Source: Ryuthela nishihirai (taxonomy: Eukaryota; Arthropoda; Arachnida; Araneae; Heptathelidae). From it: a stretch of 64,000 nucleotides of DNA. This document shows, piece by piece, positions 12,160 to 23,545 of this stretch (within the stretch, counting starts at the first letter, position 1; every line of letters begins with the position of its first letter). The translations under genes were made by a program, and so were the position numbers. Below the pieces are notes generated by a model. The model did not search any database. It saw nothing but the letters and a program-made list of their open reading frames with translations, and was not told where the DNA came from. The stretch lies in NCBI GenBank assembly GCA_038380435.1, contig JAWZYU010000025.1, positions 32,030,707 through 32,094,706 on the forward strand, given 5' to 3'.

Positions 12160-12785
12160 TGGGCGATTATCAAAATAGAGAGTGTCCGAAAAAAATGGTG
12201 GGGTGTCGAGAATCAAATTTTACGAAATTAATAAACATATTCAAGAAAGTGCTACATCAAATTTAAATGAAAATGTGCATCAAATTGTTTTTAACATAAT
12301 TAGTGAAATTTGAAATGTGCATCATTGTTAACCCTGCATATGTCTAATCGGTATTCCACTTCTTGCCATGCACGTTGCAGCATATCTCTTATTACTAGCT
12401 CAGTTGCTTCTCGCATTCTGCTTTTCAAATGATTCAGATCCCGAAATTTGCTCATATAACATAATTCTTTAGAAAGCCCCTCAAGATAAAATCACGGGGT
12501 GTCAAATCAAATCTTCTGTGGGGCCATACAACTGGAACTGCCAATCCATCTGTCAATCCCTGTCAATCCATCTGCCAGGAAATGTAGGTGGCAAGAAGTG
12601 AAATACCGATTGCACATATGCAGGTTCAAGAACGGTGCACATGGGGAAATTTATCAAATACAACATGTTCAAAACTATTTGAGGAAAACTTTCAATAAAA
12701 ATATTATGATGTTGAATATGCATATTATTTTCCTATATATTTTGTTTTCGAAACCCCGGAATAATTTTTCTGCCACCCTGTAGTT
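12160..12785. mobile_element. Fold-back mariner-type element made of two opposed transposase tails
   Basis: The minus strand of about 12300-12535 reads as a decayed transposase C-terminus with FDLTPRDF and then AWQEVEYRLDICRV. The plus strand of about 12560-12650 encodes a second copy of the same tail, CRWQEVKYRLHICRFKNGAH. The two copies face each other and give an inverted repeat at 12320-12375 versus 12590-12650. The outer ends are also complementary in type: GAGTGTCCGAAAAAAATGG (12179) and CCCCGGAATAATTTTTCTG (12755). This looks like a deletion or fold-back derivative of a mariner-like element of the type ending in YRLDxCRxxxGAH. Confidence 0.65.
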
Positions 12786-15449
12786 TGAGTCGTTGTCAAA
12801 AATTTAATCCGGAAATCTTTTCTAATAGATACATTGTAAGATTCGTTCAACTTTCCATGTAGAAGAGTGATGCTATTCAACTGGTCCCGTGGTCAAATTA
12901 TTGGCTAATAGGGTGCGTTAAGCCAGCTGGAGTCGTGCCCCAGTTGTCGTAATGCACCCCATATATTTGTAATTTAGCATTTATGATTTGTTCTATATAA
13001 AAAAATATCATTTTTATATTCGTTACGTAATTATTATTTACCTTGTTATGTACATAATCACAGCATTCATTTTGTGAATCAGTACTACGTCGTCAGCTTT
13101 AGTTGCTTATACAATACTAATTTATTCACTACACATGCGCATGGGCTGAAATATAATAGCAATGGACTGAGAATTAGAGACCGCCAGTGCAGAGTGGCTC
13201 ATTATAATTAATTGGATAATTCAACTAATGAAACTAATAACTTAAGATCGTGTTACGGAGGCAAAACCATCGTTTTACTCCGCAAGCAGAGTTGCTAACT
13301 CTTAATTTTGCCAAGGGAAGACATTTCGGTATGAACTGTTTAGGAGGACATTTAGGTATTGAAATATAAAGTATATTAAACAATTGGACTAAAAACGGGA
13401 TATTAATAATACATTTTAAGGAAACGGTAGATTATCAGTGATTAGCTCAGTGCAATGTCATATGACTCACAATACAATGATCTCTAGTTCATTAACAGCC
13501 GCCCTCATAGAGTTTTTCTCTTATAATTAATTGCATTCCTCCTCTGTTTTAAAAAATTCATTGCATAAAAAATTAATATTAATTATTGAAACCAAAAAAG
13601 ACAACTGTGCAAATAATAATTTACGACGAGTAATTTAGTTTTTAATAGAATACATAAGTTTAAAATCGGAACGGATTCGAAAACAAAATTGTGAACTTTT
13701 ATAAATGTTATACATGTATTCACGAATAGGTTCTTAACACACCGTTATAGCATAGAGAAAAATATGCACAAACACACACATATATCTATATCTAAGTAAT
13801 TAGTATAGTGGAGGGTCTAAGTACCTGACTGAACGGGAAAGGATCAGAACGCCTTTCCGAGGTTGCTTCCTTTTTCCGAAAATTGTCACTAAATAATACG
13901 TTTTAAGAATATATGCATTACCGAACTTCGTTCCAGTCTTATACAGTTCAATATTAGGCAACTCTTCAAACCTTTTCTACATCCGGGCTTTCTTCGCTAG
14001 TCAACGTGTCCACAAAACGATTCACCACTGGTTGTTAATTATTGCTTTGAAATTGAAATGTCTAGTTTCAGGTTGAAAATTTTTCCCATTTGCACTTTAT
14101 ACGGATTTTGTTTCCGAAAGATCTTTTTCGTTACGTTATTAAAAACATATTTTACAATTATTAATGTGTATGCAAAACGTGGTTAGTAAAACATTTATTG
14201 TACAAATCGTTAAGTGTGTTTTCTATTCATTTAACTCTGCAAAGCAAGCATATTAACACCAGTGTACCTCATATCACGGAAATGCTACAGCAGTTCCTCC
14301 GTTTTTAATTCTGACAGTCTGACGTTTAATGTTAATATAAAGTTGTAGGTTATTAAATAGTTAGAATACAAGTTTCAGTTGTGATTTGTTTGGAAAAGTT
14401 TCTGATATATTTATGCTGTGGTATTTATTGTTAAGTGTGAACCAAGTGAAGTGATCAAGGAAATGAAAGAACAAGTTTCAAAATGAGAGGAAAAAAAATC
14501 TAGTATGCAAGAACAATTTCGAGCATGAAATTATATGAATGCGTTTTCTAAATTTAGAATATGAAGTTTATACTAAAGTTATGTGTAAGTTAAATTGAAA
14601 AGAAAAAAGGGTATGAAAATAAAACAATAAATTATGATTTTTGTTGTAGTAATGTAAAATATCAAAGTTTTAAGAAAAATAATTCCTTCGAAGTTTTGCT
14701 TGTATAGAATCGTGGTTGCGCATAGTGTTTGCAACCTGTTAAGCACAGTCAAGCTATTCGTCTAAAAGTTGCCGGAGCATATTTTCGAAAGATGTATTCA
14801 ATGTTTTTAAATTAGTAGATAAAAAAATAAAATAATTAAAACACAAAAAAGTAGAGTGAAGAAAATTTTCTTTGTAGATCCTTGCATTCGCATTCGCGAA
14901 CAGCTGAAGGGGTAGATGTTCAATCATATCGTGGCATCTGATATAGTTTTGAAGCCTAGGTGAAAAAGAATCCAAGCACCTTGTACTTTTCTATTATCTC
15001 TATTTCATACTGCTTCATCATGTAAATAGGACCTGCCCGACATTAGAGCGAGGTGGACAGAGCGTCACCAATATTTTTCTGATTTACACTAAACGTTAAT
15101 TTTAATTCCGAATTAGAATTAATGAAAATCGCAATTTACAGAATAAATTTTTTTCTGAAATATTTTACCCGTTTTACTATTTCCTTTCGATATGCATTCA
15201 GCGAAGCAATACGTTCACAACTGTTTTGCCTCGCCTTCACAGATCTAAACAGGAAATTTGGAAATTGGCCCAGAATTCTAAAATCACCATGAGGTCATCA
15301 TCATTACAAGAACATTCGTTTCTTGTCGTTTGCACTCTGTTTACACCTTTTGCAGTAGCTTTCAAGTTGGGGCCAAGTCAAATTTCTGTAGTCCTTTGCT
15401 TGCTCAACAGCCCATGGAAAAAAGTATGGTTTTGATTTAGATAGATCCT
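12786..15449. other. Non-coding AT-rich region
   Basis: No gene. The part from about 14270 to 14850 is alignable, inverted, to 45200-45960 (receptor block B). Short frames at 14754-14975 and 15226-15435 have no domain, and their composition matches the surrounding DNA. Confidence 0.5.
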
Positions 15450-15454
15450 TTTAT

Positions 15455-15643
15455 ATATATAGATATAGATTTAGATATAGATATAGATATTATATATATA
15501 GATTTTATATATATATATTTTTTTATATATATAGAGATTACCTTTTATATGTGTGATGCACATTTAAATATTCTGGTAAAACAAAAGGTAAAGGAATAGT
15601 CAATTGACCAACAAAATAAATAAATAAATAAATAAATAAATAA
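15455..15643. repeat. Simple repeats: (AGATAT)n/(TA)n and (AAAT)n
   Basis: Bases 15455-15540 are a run of AGATAT and TATA units. Bases 15616-15643 are a clean (AAAT)n run of about seven units. Ordinary microsatellites. Confidence 0.9.
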
Positions 15644-16070
15644 ACAACTTTTTATCTTTAATAAGACAAAATAAGGAGTTCTGTATATATGTGAATAAAA
15701 GATTTAGAGCAGAAATCCTTATTTTCAGGAAACAGGGCCTGTAGTTTTAATGTTAATCAATTCGCTTGGAATTGTTCAAACAAGTTAATAATTTGTGTCA
15801 GAAATAGTAATATTTTCTGCACAGGGTTAAAAATTTCTTAAATAACAGAGTCGTTGTCAGTATGATAAAATATATTTGAAAACTTGCCTTATTAATAGAG
15901 CTTTTGATTATAAATATTATTATGTTTCTACCATGAAGGTAGAGAGAATCATAATACACTGGTTTCCACAAATTAAGGGACAATCCTATCTTACGCAAAT
16001 GGGAAGCTAATATCAAAATACTATAATTTGTAATACATATATTTTTTTGAAAACTATGATAGAAGATAAG

Positions 16071-16156
<86 letters not shown>
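16071..16156. repeat. (ATC)n microsatellite, about 29 units, RTE LINE 3' tail
   Basis: Perfect trinucleotide run. Read on the minus strand it is (GAT)n, the kind of tail RTE elements end with, expanded far beyond the three to five units of the copy at 44244-44266. A frame through it would encode poly-aspartate, which is an artefact of the repeat. Confidence 0.95.
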
Positions 16157-18789
16157 GCAGCCATGGGCTACGGAGGTCCAACCAGAAGGTGCAATTTAGT
16201 TCTCCAAGAATATCTCTCCTGAGCTACATCTGCTGTATCTGGCCACTGCACACCAATTCTAACAAGATTCTGTTTCACAATGTCTGCCCACCGCATCATT
16301 AGGCACAATGTTCATAACCCTATTCACCAATCTGTAACTATCCATACAGGCAAAATGGCGAAACCAACGGAGTCTCTCTCTGCACAATATGTTGATTAAA
16401 CGAAGTTGCCGACTCCTTTGCCTAACCTCGTCATTACTTACAAAGTTGAGCCATCTAATGCCCAAGATACTGCGTAAGAATCTAGAATGAAAAGCCTCTA
16501 GTTTCCTGTTATCTTGTTTGGAAAGCGTTCACGTTTCACTACCACAGCTAACCCTAGAAAGAACAAACAATTATTTCAGTCTAATTTTAGTCTTTTGGTG
16601 AATACGACTATTTCTCCACACTCTCCATAGATTCTTAAAAGTCCCGGCAGCAATCCCTATTCGTCTGTTAATCTCATGTTGCACATCACCAGTATCTTCT
16701 ACATAGCTCCAAAGATAATTATACTGTGACACTTGCTCAAGATTGCAACCATTCATATTAACTAAATCACAGCCTGCCTGACCAATTTTCATCATTTTAG
16801 TTTTCTCTCTGTTTATAACCAAACCTACTCTACTACCAGTCTAATCAACAGCTCTGATGAATGAGTTCAACACATCAACATCATTTGTCAGAAGGGCTCA
16901 ATCATCAGCATAATTTAAATCAGAAAGTTTTTTATCTCCAGATCATTTAAGGCCAAAATCTTTCCCTTGCAGTGAATTTCTTAAAACATAATCAATAACC
17001 AAACTAAAGAGAAAAGGAGACAATATGCACTCTTTTCGAACACCAGAAGAAATGCTAAACCAATTGCTACAAGCCTTACCAACTCTCACACAAAATTTAG
17101 TGCTATTACAGAGAGCTTTTATTATGTTAATTAACTTGTCTCGTATATCATACGATCTTACAATCAACCACAATTTATGACGATCAACAGAGTCAAAAGT
17201 TTTTTTTGAAATCAATAATACTTGTAACGAAATGTTTTTGAAACTGTAAACATTTCTGAACAACTTGCTTAAGCGAAAATATTTGGCCTACACATCCCTT
17301 ACCACTTCTGAATCCACACTGCTCATCAAACAATTGTCCGTCAAGCAGATTCTTAATTCTATTAAGCACAATCATGCAAAGAAATTTATCTGGAACAGAA
17401 AGTAGGCTGATACCCATATAGTTATCACAAGAACTGCAATCACCTTTTTTTAAAAATAGGGATAATAATAGTTCTGGTAAATTCTTAGGAATCATGTTTT
17501 TATCTGAAAAGATATTCAAAATTTGAATCATCCAAATGGTAACCGACGCATTCGCAGCTCTAAGCATTTCCGTAGTAATTTTATCTACCCCTGGGGATTT
17601 ATGTAGTTTAAGTTTAGAACAAGCCAAAATGTAACTTCTGACTGTGTTATAGGGTCAACATTAAAGCAAGTAATGCTTCTATCATCATTATAAACAATGG
17701 GAGTAGAACTAACCACATTCTTTAGAACATCACTGAAATGCTTAGCCACCCTCGCCATGACAGAATCCTCACCTTCTATAACCTTACCTTGTTTATCCTT
17801 CAATCACTGTATACCTGTCCGTTTTCTACCACACAAAACATTAACTGTTGGTACTGCTCTCTGCTGTTGTGCTGTTTAATTGCTTCCTCGGCTTTGTCAG
17901 CCAAGCCATCAAACCATAGATTTTTATCAGGAACTAACTGATCCTTTACATTTTTATTAAGCTCTCTATAATGCTTTCTCTTAGGACTAGTAGGGTATAG
18001 ATTAAGGACCCTCCTGCAGTTTTTTCTTTCTGAAATAAGCTCAAGTGCCTTATCACTCAAATAATTCTGTCTCCTCTGCTCCTTTTTTCCTAAAAGAGTA
18101 TTGTTAATTTCCTAAAAAGCCTGTTTAAAATGGTCCCATTCTTCCTCAACTTCAGCAGTAAGCAAACCATGACTGTCATAATGACTAAGTAACCTATGAT
18201 GGTAAGCTTTAGCTTTAACTGGGTCTTTCAGAGCTTCGGTATTAAAGGTAAAATTTTTAACCCTAGCACATCACTTTTTAAGTTTAAGTTGCAAGACACT
18301 TTTAACAAGATAATGGTCATATCCAATTTCAGCTCCCCTATATGACCTGATATTCGTAACGGAACTAGCTCATTTGCTATTAATTAATATATAATCAATC
18401 ATATCCTTATGCAGCCCATCAGGTGAAACCCATGTGTAGTTATGTATGTCGCGGTGTTTGTAATAAGTGTTAGTTATTCTGAAAACATTGAGTGCACTTC
18501 GCTGCAGGAGACGCTGCCCATTGCCATTGCAGCTACCAATACCAAAAGGGCCTATTACTCCTCCCCAAAGGTCAGAGTCAGTACCAACTTTGGCACTGAA
18601 GTCACCAAGAACAAGGGTAATGTCTCCTTTCTTGACAGAATTCAAAATATCCTGAAGTTGTCCGTAAAACCTCTCCTTCTCATCCTCATCGGCATCCTCA
18701 GTGGGAGGATAACAACAGAAAACATTCAAGTCTTTAATGCTTGTGTGAAATGTTTCTGTAAGAAACCTTTCATTAATGCACTCATATCC
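16071..18789 (-). mobile_element. RTE-type LINE, 5'-truncated, minus strand, with long (GAT)n tail
   Basis: It is the reverse-orientation relative of the nearly full-length element at 40661-44264. On the minus strand the homology begins at 18789 (GGATATGAGTGCATTAATG), inside the endonuclease. The N-terminal endonuclease part and the 5' untranslated region are missing. Recognisable pieces are YTWVSPDGLHKDMIDYIL (endonuclease, about 18380-18440), LHKSPGVDKITTEML (about 17590), CGFRSGKGCVGQIFSL (about 17290) and the C-terminal RERLRWFRHFACMDSYRL (about 16320-16400). The YADD region near 16900 is damaged. Frameshifts and stops are frequent. The 3' end is an uninterrupted (GAT)n tract of about 29 units at 16071-16156. 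A target duplication is not obvious. Confidence 0.9.
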
Positions 18790-19659
18790 TATTTTGGACA
18801 ATCAATATATTCAAGAATTTAAAGAGTTATGGAAGTTTGAATATTTAACAACAGCAATGACAGTCACAAAAATTACCTTTAGAAGTTAATTACAACTCAG
18901 TAATACGTATTATATCAAAGTGTTTAATAAAATAAGCGTGTAGTTTTGAAATTTGAGTAAAGAATTCCTTCTCTATTCATCATTTTTGTTTAAGTTTCTT
19001 GTCTCTTATTTAAAGTTATAGAAATTAGTAACGGTATTTTATTCTTAAATATTGAAAGTTCCATAACTCATTAATTGCTGAACGAACATTGTTAAAAATC
19101 TAAAACAAGGTTTTTTTGTTTTGAAAAATATGATAGCAGATAAAGATTTCGATCAAATATACTAATATATCGATTTTCTAATATATACAGTTTTTCTCAA
19201 ATATACAATTTTACAATTATACAGTTTTCTCAAATATATAATTTTTCTCAAATATACTAATATCTCATTTTTCAAAAAAAGAACAACCTTATTTAGAACT
19301 TCGACATTAGCTTCCCACTGATATAACATAGAGTTGTTCCTTAATTTATGAAAACCAATTGTATAAAGTACATATTTATTTGTTTTATCTTAAAGTTATA
19401 CAGAAAACATCAAGGTTCCTGCAGGTTTTTGAACTATAAATATGGGTAGAACACTGTAGTGTAACATATAGTTAAACACAAATGACACATATGACAGAAC
19501 AGTATAGTTTGTGTCATTATTTTGACCTGCTCTTGATCATCTATTTTATAACTCTTTATTAAAGAAGTAGTCCTTGTGGTGTCCTTATGATCATCTGTAA
19601 GAGTCATACGAAATGAAAAGTGGACAAATCGGAAGTAATGAATATAGGAGTTATTTTTC

Positions 19660-20290
19660 CCAGATATTGCCCATATCTATTGAAACATTTTCTCCAAGAT
19701 GAAGTTCGAAACGTGATACAATATTCTAAAACGACTTTGTCATTTATTTAAGGAATTGTCTGAACATGAGTTGCACCTCTTCATCGTACTTGAACTTCCT
19801 TCCTTTCATGGCTTTTGTGAAAGCCGAAAATGTGAAAAATCAGATAGAGATCAGGACTGTATGGAGGGTGTTTCATGATAATCAACTCAAACTCAGCTCT
19901 CAACGATAATCAGTTCAACGTTGTTACGGTTAATTAGGCAGCATCTAAATGTGTGAGAGTTATCAAGCAACAAAAAAAACTTCCTGTACAAAATTCATCT
20001 AGCAATTACCCCTACCTGCTTAAAAGGCCCAAAGTTTTGCAATATCTTTGCGAGTTCAAGGTGTCATAATAGTCCAGAAACTCAATCAACAGCGAACCCT
20101 GAGAGTCAAAGTTAACGTCAGCATACCCTACATTGTTCAATATTGGATACTTTCATACGGGTTTTCTGGAATCCACAAAATATCAGTCACGGTCAAGCCA
20201 AAAATTGCAACAGTTTATATTGTTCATGAGTGCTTTCTATATATATTTAGCCATTACTTTTCTTGAGGGCGCAACGATTACTCGGTCTAT
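19660..20290 (-). pseudogene. Mariner transposase remnant (minus strand)
   Basis: On the minus strand, about 20040-20130 reads MLTLTFDSQGSLLIEFLDYY, then LNSQRYCKTLGLL, the segment around the first catalytic aspartate of mariner transposases. About 19840-19880 reads HPPYSPDL, the block holding the last catalytic aspartate. About 19670-19710 reads WRKCFNRYGQYLGK, matching the family's WxKCIxxxGDYxEK ending. Frameshifts and stops separate the pieces. The N-terminal DNA-binding part is not recognisable. Confidence 0.75.
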
Positions 20291-20723
20291 TAACCGGATG
20301 TAAGGGTTGTCCGCTTTTCATTCGAATAGCCATTACACAGGTACTAGATAGAAAAATGGAAATAGAGAAAAATGACACAGTTCCATATTATCTCAATAGA
20401 AAATCACATTAAGAGCTCAACAACTTTTCAATGTGATTTTTAATGAAAAATATGTCTAAAGATTAATTAAAGATCTCAATGAAATATATCAAAATCTTGA
20501 TTTTAAGAATTTTTTTCGGTATTAAAGAGTTATAAACCTGGAATATTTAACAGGCTACAAAAAAGGGACCCTAAAATTTAATTAGGTTGAAATCAGAGTT
20601 CATAGTTGATTCTACTAGAATGAAGTATGAATTTAGATATATAGATAGACCTATTCCGGTTTTAATGATTTAATTTAATTCTGGCGACCTCCGAGCTATC
20701 TGTCGCTCATCAATATTTTTCCT

Positions 20724-20957
20724 GTTGTTATTAATAAGTTTCATACCCTATTCTCAAGCAGATGTAATGATTGCAGATAAAGATTCCATTCGTCAGATCT
20801 ATTTGAGGCTCGTGCACGCCAAGACCATCCAGTTGTATTTTGTGAAGCATTTTTTTAGATTTTTCCGTGCATTGCGAATGCTGATAATGAAGACTTTATC
20901 TGCAATCATAATATCTACTTGAGCCTATAGTATGAGACTTAAGAACAACAACAGGGG
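20724..20957. mobile_element. Short MITE-like element with about 60-bp inverted ends
   Basis: The left arm (about 20728-20790; core CTCAAGCAGATGTAATGATT, then GCAGATAAAGATT) is the reverse complement, with a few mismatches, of the right arm (about 20888-20952; core AATCATAATATCTACTTGAG, preceded by CTTTATCTGC). The interior is about 100 bp with no coding content. The element ends within a few bases of the tRNA-like sequence at 20970. Confidence 0.7.
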
Positions 20958-20969
20958 AAATCTTGATTA

Positions 20970-21034
20970 GCGACCGGTAGCTCAGAGGACCTGACATGTT
21001 ATCAGGAAGTCGTGGATTTGAATCCACCCGGCTC
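20970..21034 (+). tRNA. tRNA-like sequence (probable pseudogene or SINE head)
   Basis: There is an A-box-like TAGCTCAGAGG (20978-20988), a perfect five-pair anticodon-type stem CCTGA/TCAGG around loop CATGTTA, a T-arm GTGGATTTGAATCCAC and a partial acceptor stem (CCGG/CCGG). At 65 bases it is short for a tRNA: the 3' half of the D arm is missing, the residue before the would-be anticodon TGT is A rather than T, and the outer acceptor pairs are broken. I read it as a degenerate tRNA or tRNA-derived repeat, not a working gene. Confidence 0.4.
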
Positions 21035-21189
21035 AAGACAATTTTTCACTATACCCAGTTAACAGTTAAACAGCTTAATAGTTATTAAATACATAGTAAA
21101 TCAATGATGAGCTCTGGATTCATTTTTATAAATACAAGGTACTAGTGATCATACCAGAAGTGAATCAGATTCGCTTAAAAAACATCAGT

Positions 21190-22250
21190 CAAGAGACTCT
21201 TGGAGCGTGGTTGGTTTGAGCAGATGCCTGGGAGAGTGTGGTGACCACCTCCGAGTGTATTTTAGGGTGGCACACACACTAAATGACCGTGATTCCCTAC
21301 TGCTGCCAATCTAGGACAAAATCCCGGACATCAAAATTAATACTCATAGATAAATAACTAAAATCAAGATGAACTACATGTATCACAAGAACCAACATTT
21401 ATTTAACATATCTGTTCAAATTAAACATACAATCGATTAACACCACTTTTAACAAAATTCGTGGTAAGCGCTCTTCGCGCGGTCCTTTACAACCAAAGGA
21501 AATTTATGGTGAGTCAGGTCAATGCCAATTTTACATTCATTTGGCCATGCCAGTGCTCGAGAGACTAGTGGGAACGAAACAGTCTCTTAGTGCCGTGGGG
21601 AGCAGACTGACGGTGATAAGCAACACTGTGCATGTGGAAACAACCAGATCAGAGTTAATTCGAACCCCTTACCTCGTTAGCCCAGGTGCACCAGAAGGGT
21701 AGGCATCATCGTTGGCCTGGCTGCTACCGACGGCTTAGGCGACGTCGGTAGGTGAAGGCTTTAGCTATCGGCTGTGCCTCGCTACCACGCTTCTGTCGCT
21801 TCTCCACTCTTTTCGCTCACAAGAAACTAAAACTGCTGCACATCTTCTTCTGCCCAGGTCGGAGTCAAGAGTGTCCAAAAAACGTGTTCCCTCCTAGTTG
21901 TCCTTCTCGCCCCTCCCTTACAGAGGCATCCACTTCTACGTGTGACTGTTGTTCATTGACCTACGCGGTTCGAGGTGCGAATACCGACCCATCTGACATG
22001 AGCAGTTTAAAACAACAGTCACGTAGCACTCTGTCCCATGAGAACCACCGGACCATGCTCCAGAGTGTTCATGCCGGGGACGGCGTTCTTCTTCGACTTT
22101 ACTGGTCGCCAAAAATGGAGGTAAAGGGGGAACTCGGCACTAGCTGAACAAAATGGCGGCCGAGACCTTCCGCGACAACAGTCGTGTCCGCATTTAAAAG
22201 TAAATGTGGACACGATATACCTATCCCCCTTAAGGGGGGGGGTACGTAAT
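21190..22250 (-). mobile_element. Possible LTR-retrotransposon remnant (LTR on minus strand)
   Basis: On the minus strand a purine tract (AAGGGGGATA, about 22222-22231) is followed by TGTCCACATTTAC at about 22211. That arrangement is typical of a polypurine tract next to an LTR start. About 800 bases downstream on the same strand there is an AATAAATG polyadenylation-type signal (about 21398-21405). The first bases form a hairpin with GTGTCCGCATTTA at 22186-22198. I could not find a second LTR or coding domains, so this rests on layout only. Confidence 0.3.
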
Positions 22251-22739
22251 GGCGCAGACAGGCACTCGACCAGGTAGGACGTGGGCGAAGTATTCACGCC
22301 ATCTGATATGGTTCCCGTTCTCGTTGGGTTGACAGTCCTTGTTCTATCAGTCTGTTCTGTATCAGGGAAGAAAAAAACAAAAGTCAGAGTACTCCCCGTC
22401 GCAAGTTGGAGATGAATGTTCCTCCGAGAAGGCAGGGTCATGTTTCGGCCCCTTGGGTCGGACGTCATACGCGTACATTTCTCACTGCACTAGTTCACTG
22501 GATCGCCGCAATCCGCCACGTCTGCTGAGGTCTAGTGGGTGAGCTTCCCTTTGGCCTTCTAGTCATCCGTTGTTTCTTCCTTGGTATCCTCAGCAACACA
22601 TGAAATAAAAAGAGAAACGAGGTGGGGGGGACAATACTGGTTTCAATTTTCTTTTTCCATGTTTACTACTTACAATATACAGTTCATTAAATTACTAGCC
22701 GCCAATGTCCCCAAAAACTTCAGTCCCTTTTCCTAGCCT
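22251..22739. other. Non-coding, GC-richer sequence beside the LTR-like remnant
   Basis: No recognisable domain in any frame. It may be the internal 3' part of the same retroelement, but nothing here proves it. Confidence 0.25.
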
Positions 22740-23545
22740 CTGACTTTTCCTTACGTCAATTAATTCTATACAACATCACGTTACAGAATACCTCCTTGAC
22801 TACAACAATGTCGACTCATTTCAATTGGTTATATATAGTCTAACATTACAAAAATCCTTCTCCCGTTACAGAGACAATCATTGGCCGGGAAGACAATTTT
22901 TCACTTAAATTGGCTCTATATCAGCTGAAATTGCCGAACACTTCTTTGGCCACAACAATATTTACCGGCCTATAAAACATTTTGCTTGTTTCAATTAGCC
23001 CTATCTAATCCAATATTTACAGACTTCTTCTACTATATGACAGTTAATGGTCAACGAGGTATTTTGTTTTTCCTCATTGATTCTATATCATATGACATTA
23101 CCGAACCCTTTTTTTGACACACCAATAATTACCAATCTATGAAACATTTTGCTTATTTCGCCTAATACTATACGGTCTAACATTGCAGAATTATTCCTTC
23201 GCCACAATAAAAGCTGCTACTTGTACAAAATATTCAGCTCGAGTCAACGAATAGTATATAATTTGACATTAGAACATCTCTCCTTCCACTATACGACAGT
23301 TATCGGCCTACAAGATATTTGACTTACTTCACTTAAGACTATATTACAGAATTTGTTCCTTCACTACAATAATAAGTGCTACTCTACAAGACACTCAGCT
23401 CGCTTAAACGGATTCTATACAAGCTACAATCACACAATTATCCCTCCATTACACAACAGTTATCGGCCTACAAGATATTTGGCTTACTGCACTTAATACT
23501 ATACGAGCTAACATTACAGAATTTGTAGCTCGTATAGTATTAACG
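22740..23545. repeat. Diverged minisatellite, unit about 82 bp, about 10 copies
   Basis: The phrase GGCCTACAAGATATTTGRCTTACT is followed by CACTTAATACTATA and then TAACATTACAGAATT. It recurs clearly at 23303 and 23465 (162 bp apart, two units) and in altered form at 22967 and 23133 (166 bp apart). Intermediate units are more diverged. The array ends in a perfect 17-bp inverted repeat, arms 23494-23510 and 23526-23542. Confidence 0.75.

Larger units (their letters stand above)
9434..15000 (+). repeat. Receptor block A, inverted relative to 45100-49720
   Basis: Scattered alignable stretches match the reverse complement of 45.1-49.7 kb in the same order: 9470-9560 with about 49640-49700, 9738-9850 with about 49340-49470, 10320-11670 (receptor) with 47257-48590, 14270-14330 with about 45900-45960, and 14440-14850 with about 45200-45590. 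Identity outside the gene is moderate with many indels, so the inverted duplication is old. Block C (from 62000) is the younger direct copy of this block. Confidence 0.8.
15955..19365. mobile_element. Old DNA transposon with diverged terminal inverted repeats, split by an RTE LINE
   Basis: The left arm (about 15958-16020, TGGTTTCCACAAATTAAGGG ... GGGAAGCTAATATC) matches the reverse complement of about 19300-19365 (TGGTTTTCATAAATTAAGGA ... GGGAAGCTAATGTC) at roughly three quarters identity. The RTE LINE at 16071-18789 sits between the arms. The phrase GAAAACTATGATAGAAGATAAG just left of the LINE recurs in direct orientation as GAAAAATATGATAGCAGATAA at about 19125, so the interior also contains repeats. 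No transposase frame was recognised. Confidence 0.45.

Noticed and set aside
15798..16181. A minus-strand frame with a long poly-aspartate run
   Set aside because: It reads through the (GAT)n tail of the RTE LINE; it is a repeat artefact, not a protein.
20970..21034. A functional tRNA gene with anticodon TGT
   Set aside because: The D arm is incomplete, the residue before the anticodon is not T and the acceptor stem is broken. Kept only as a tRNA-like sequence.
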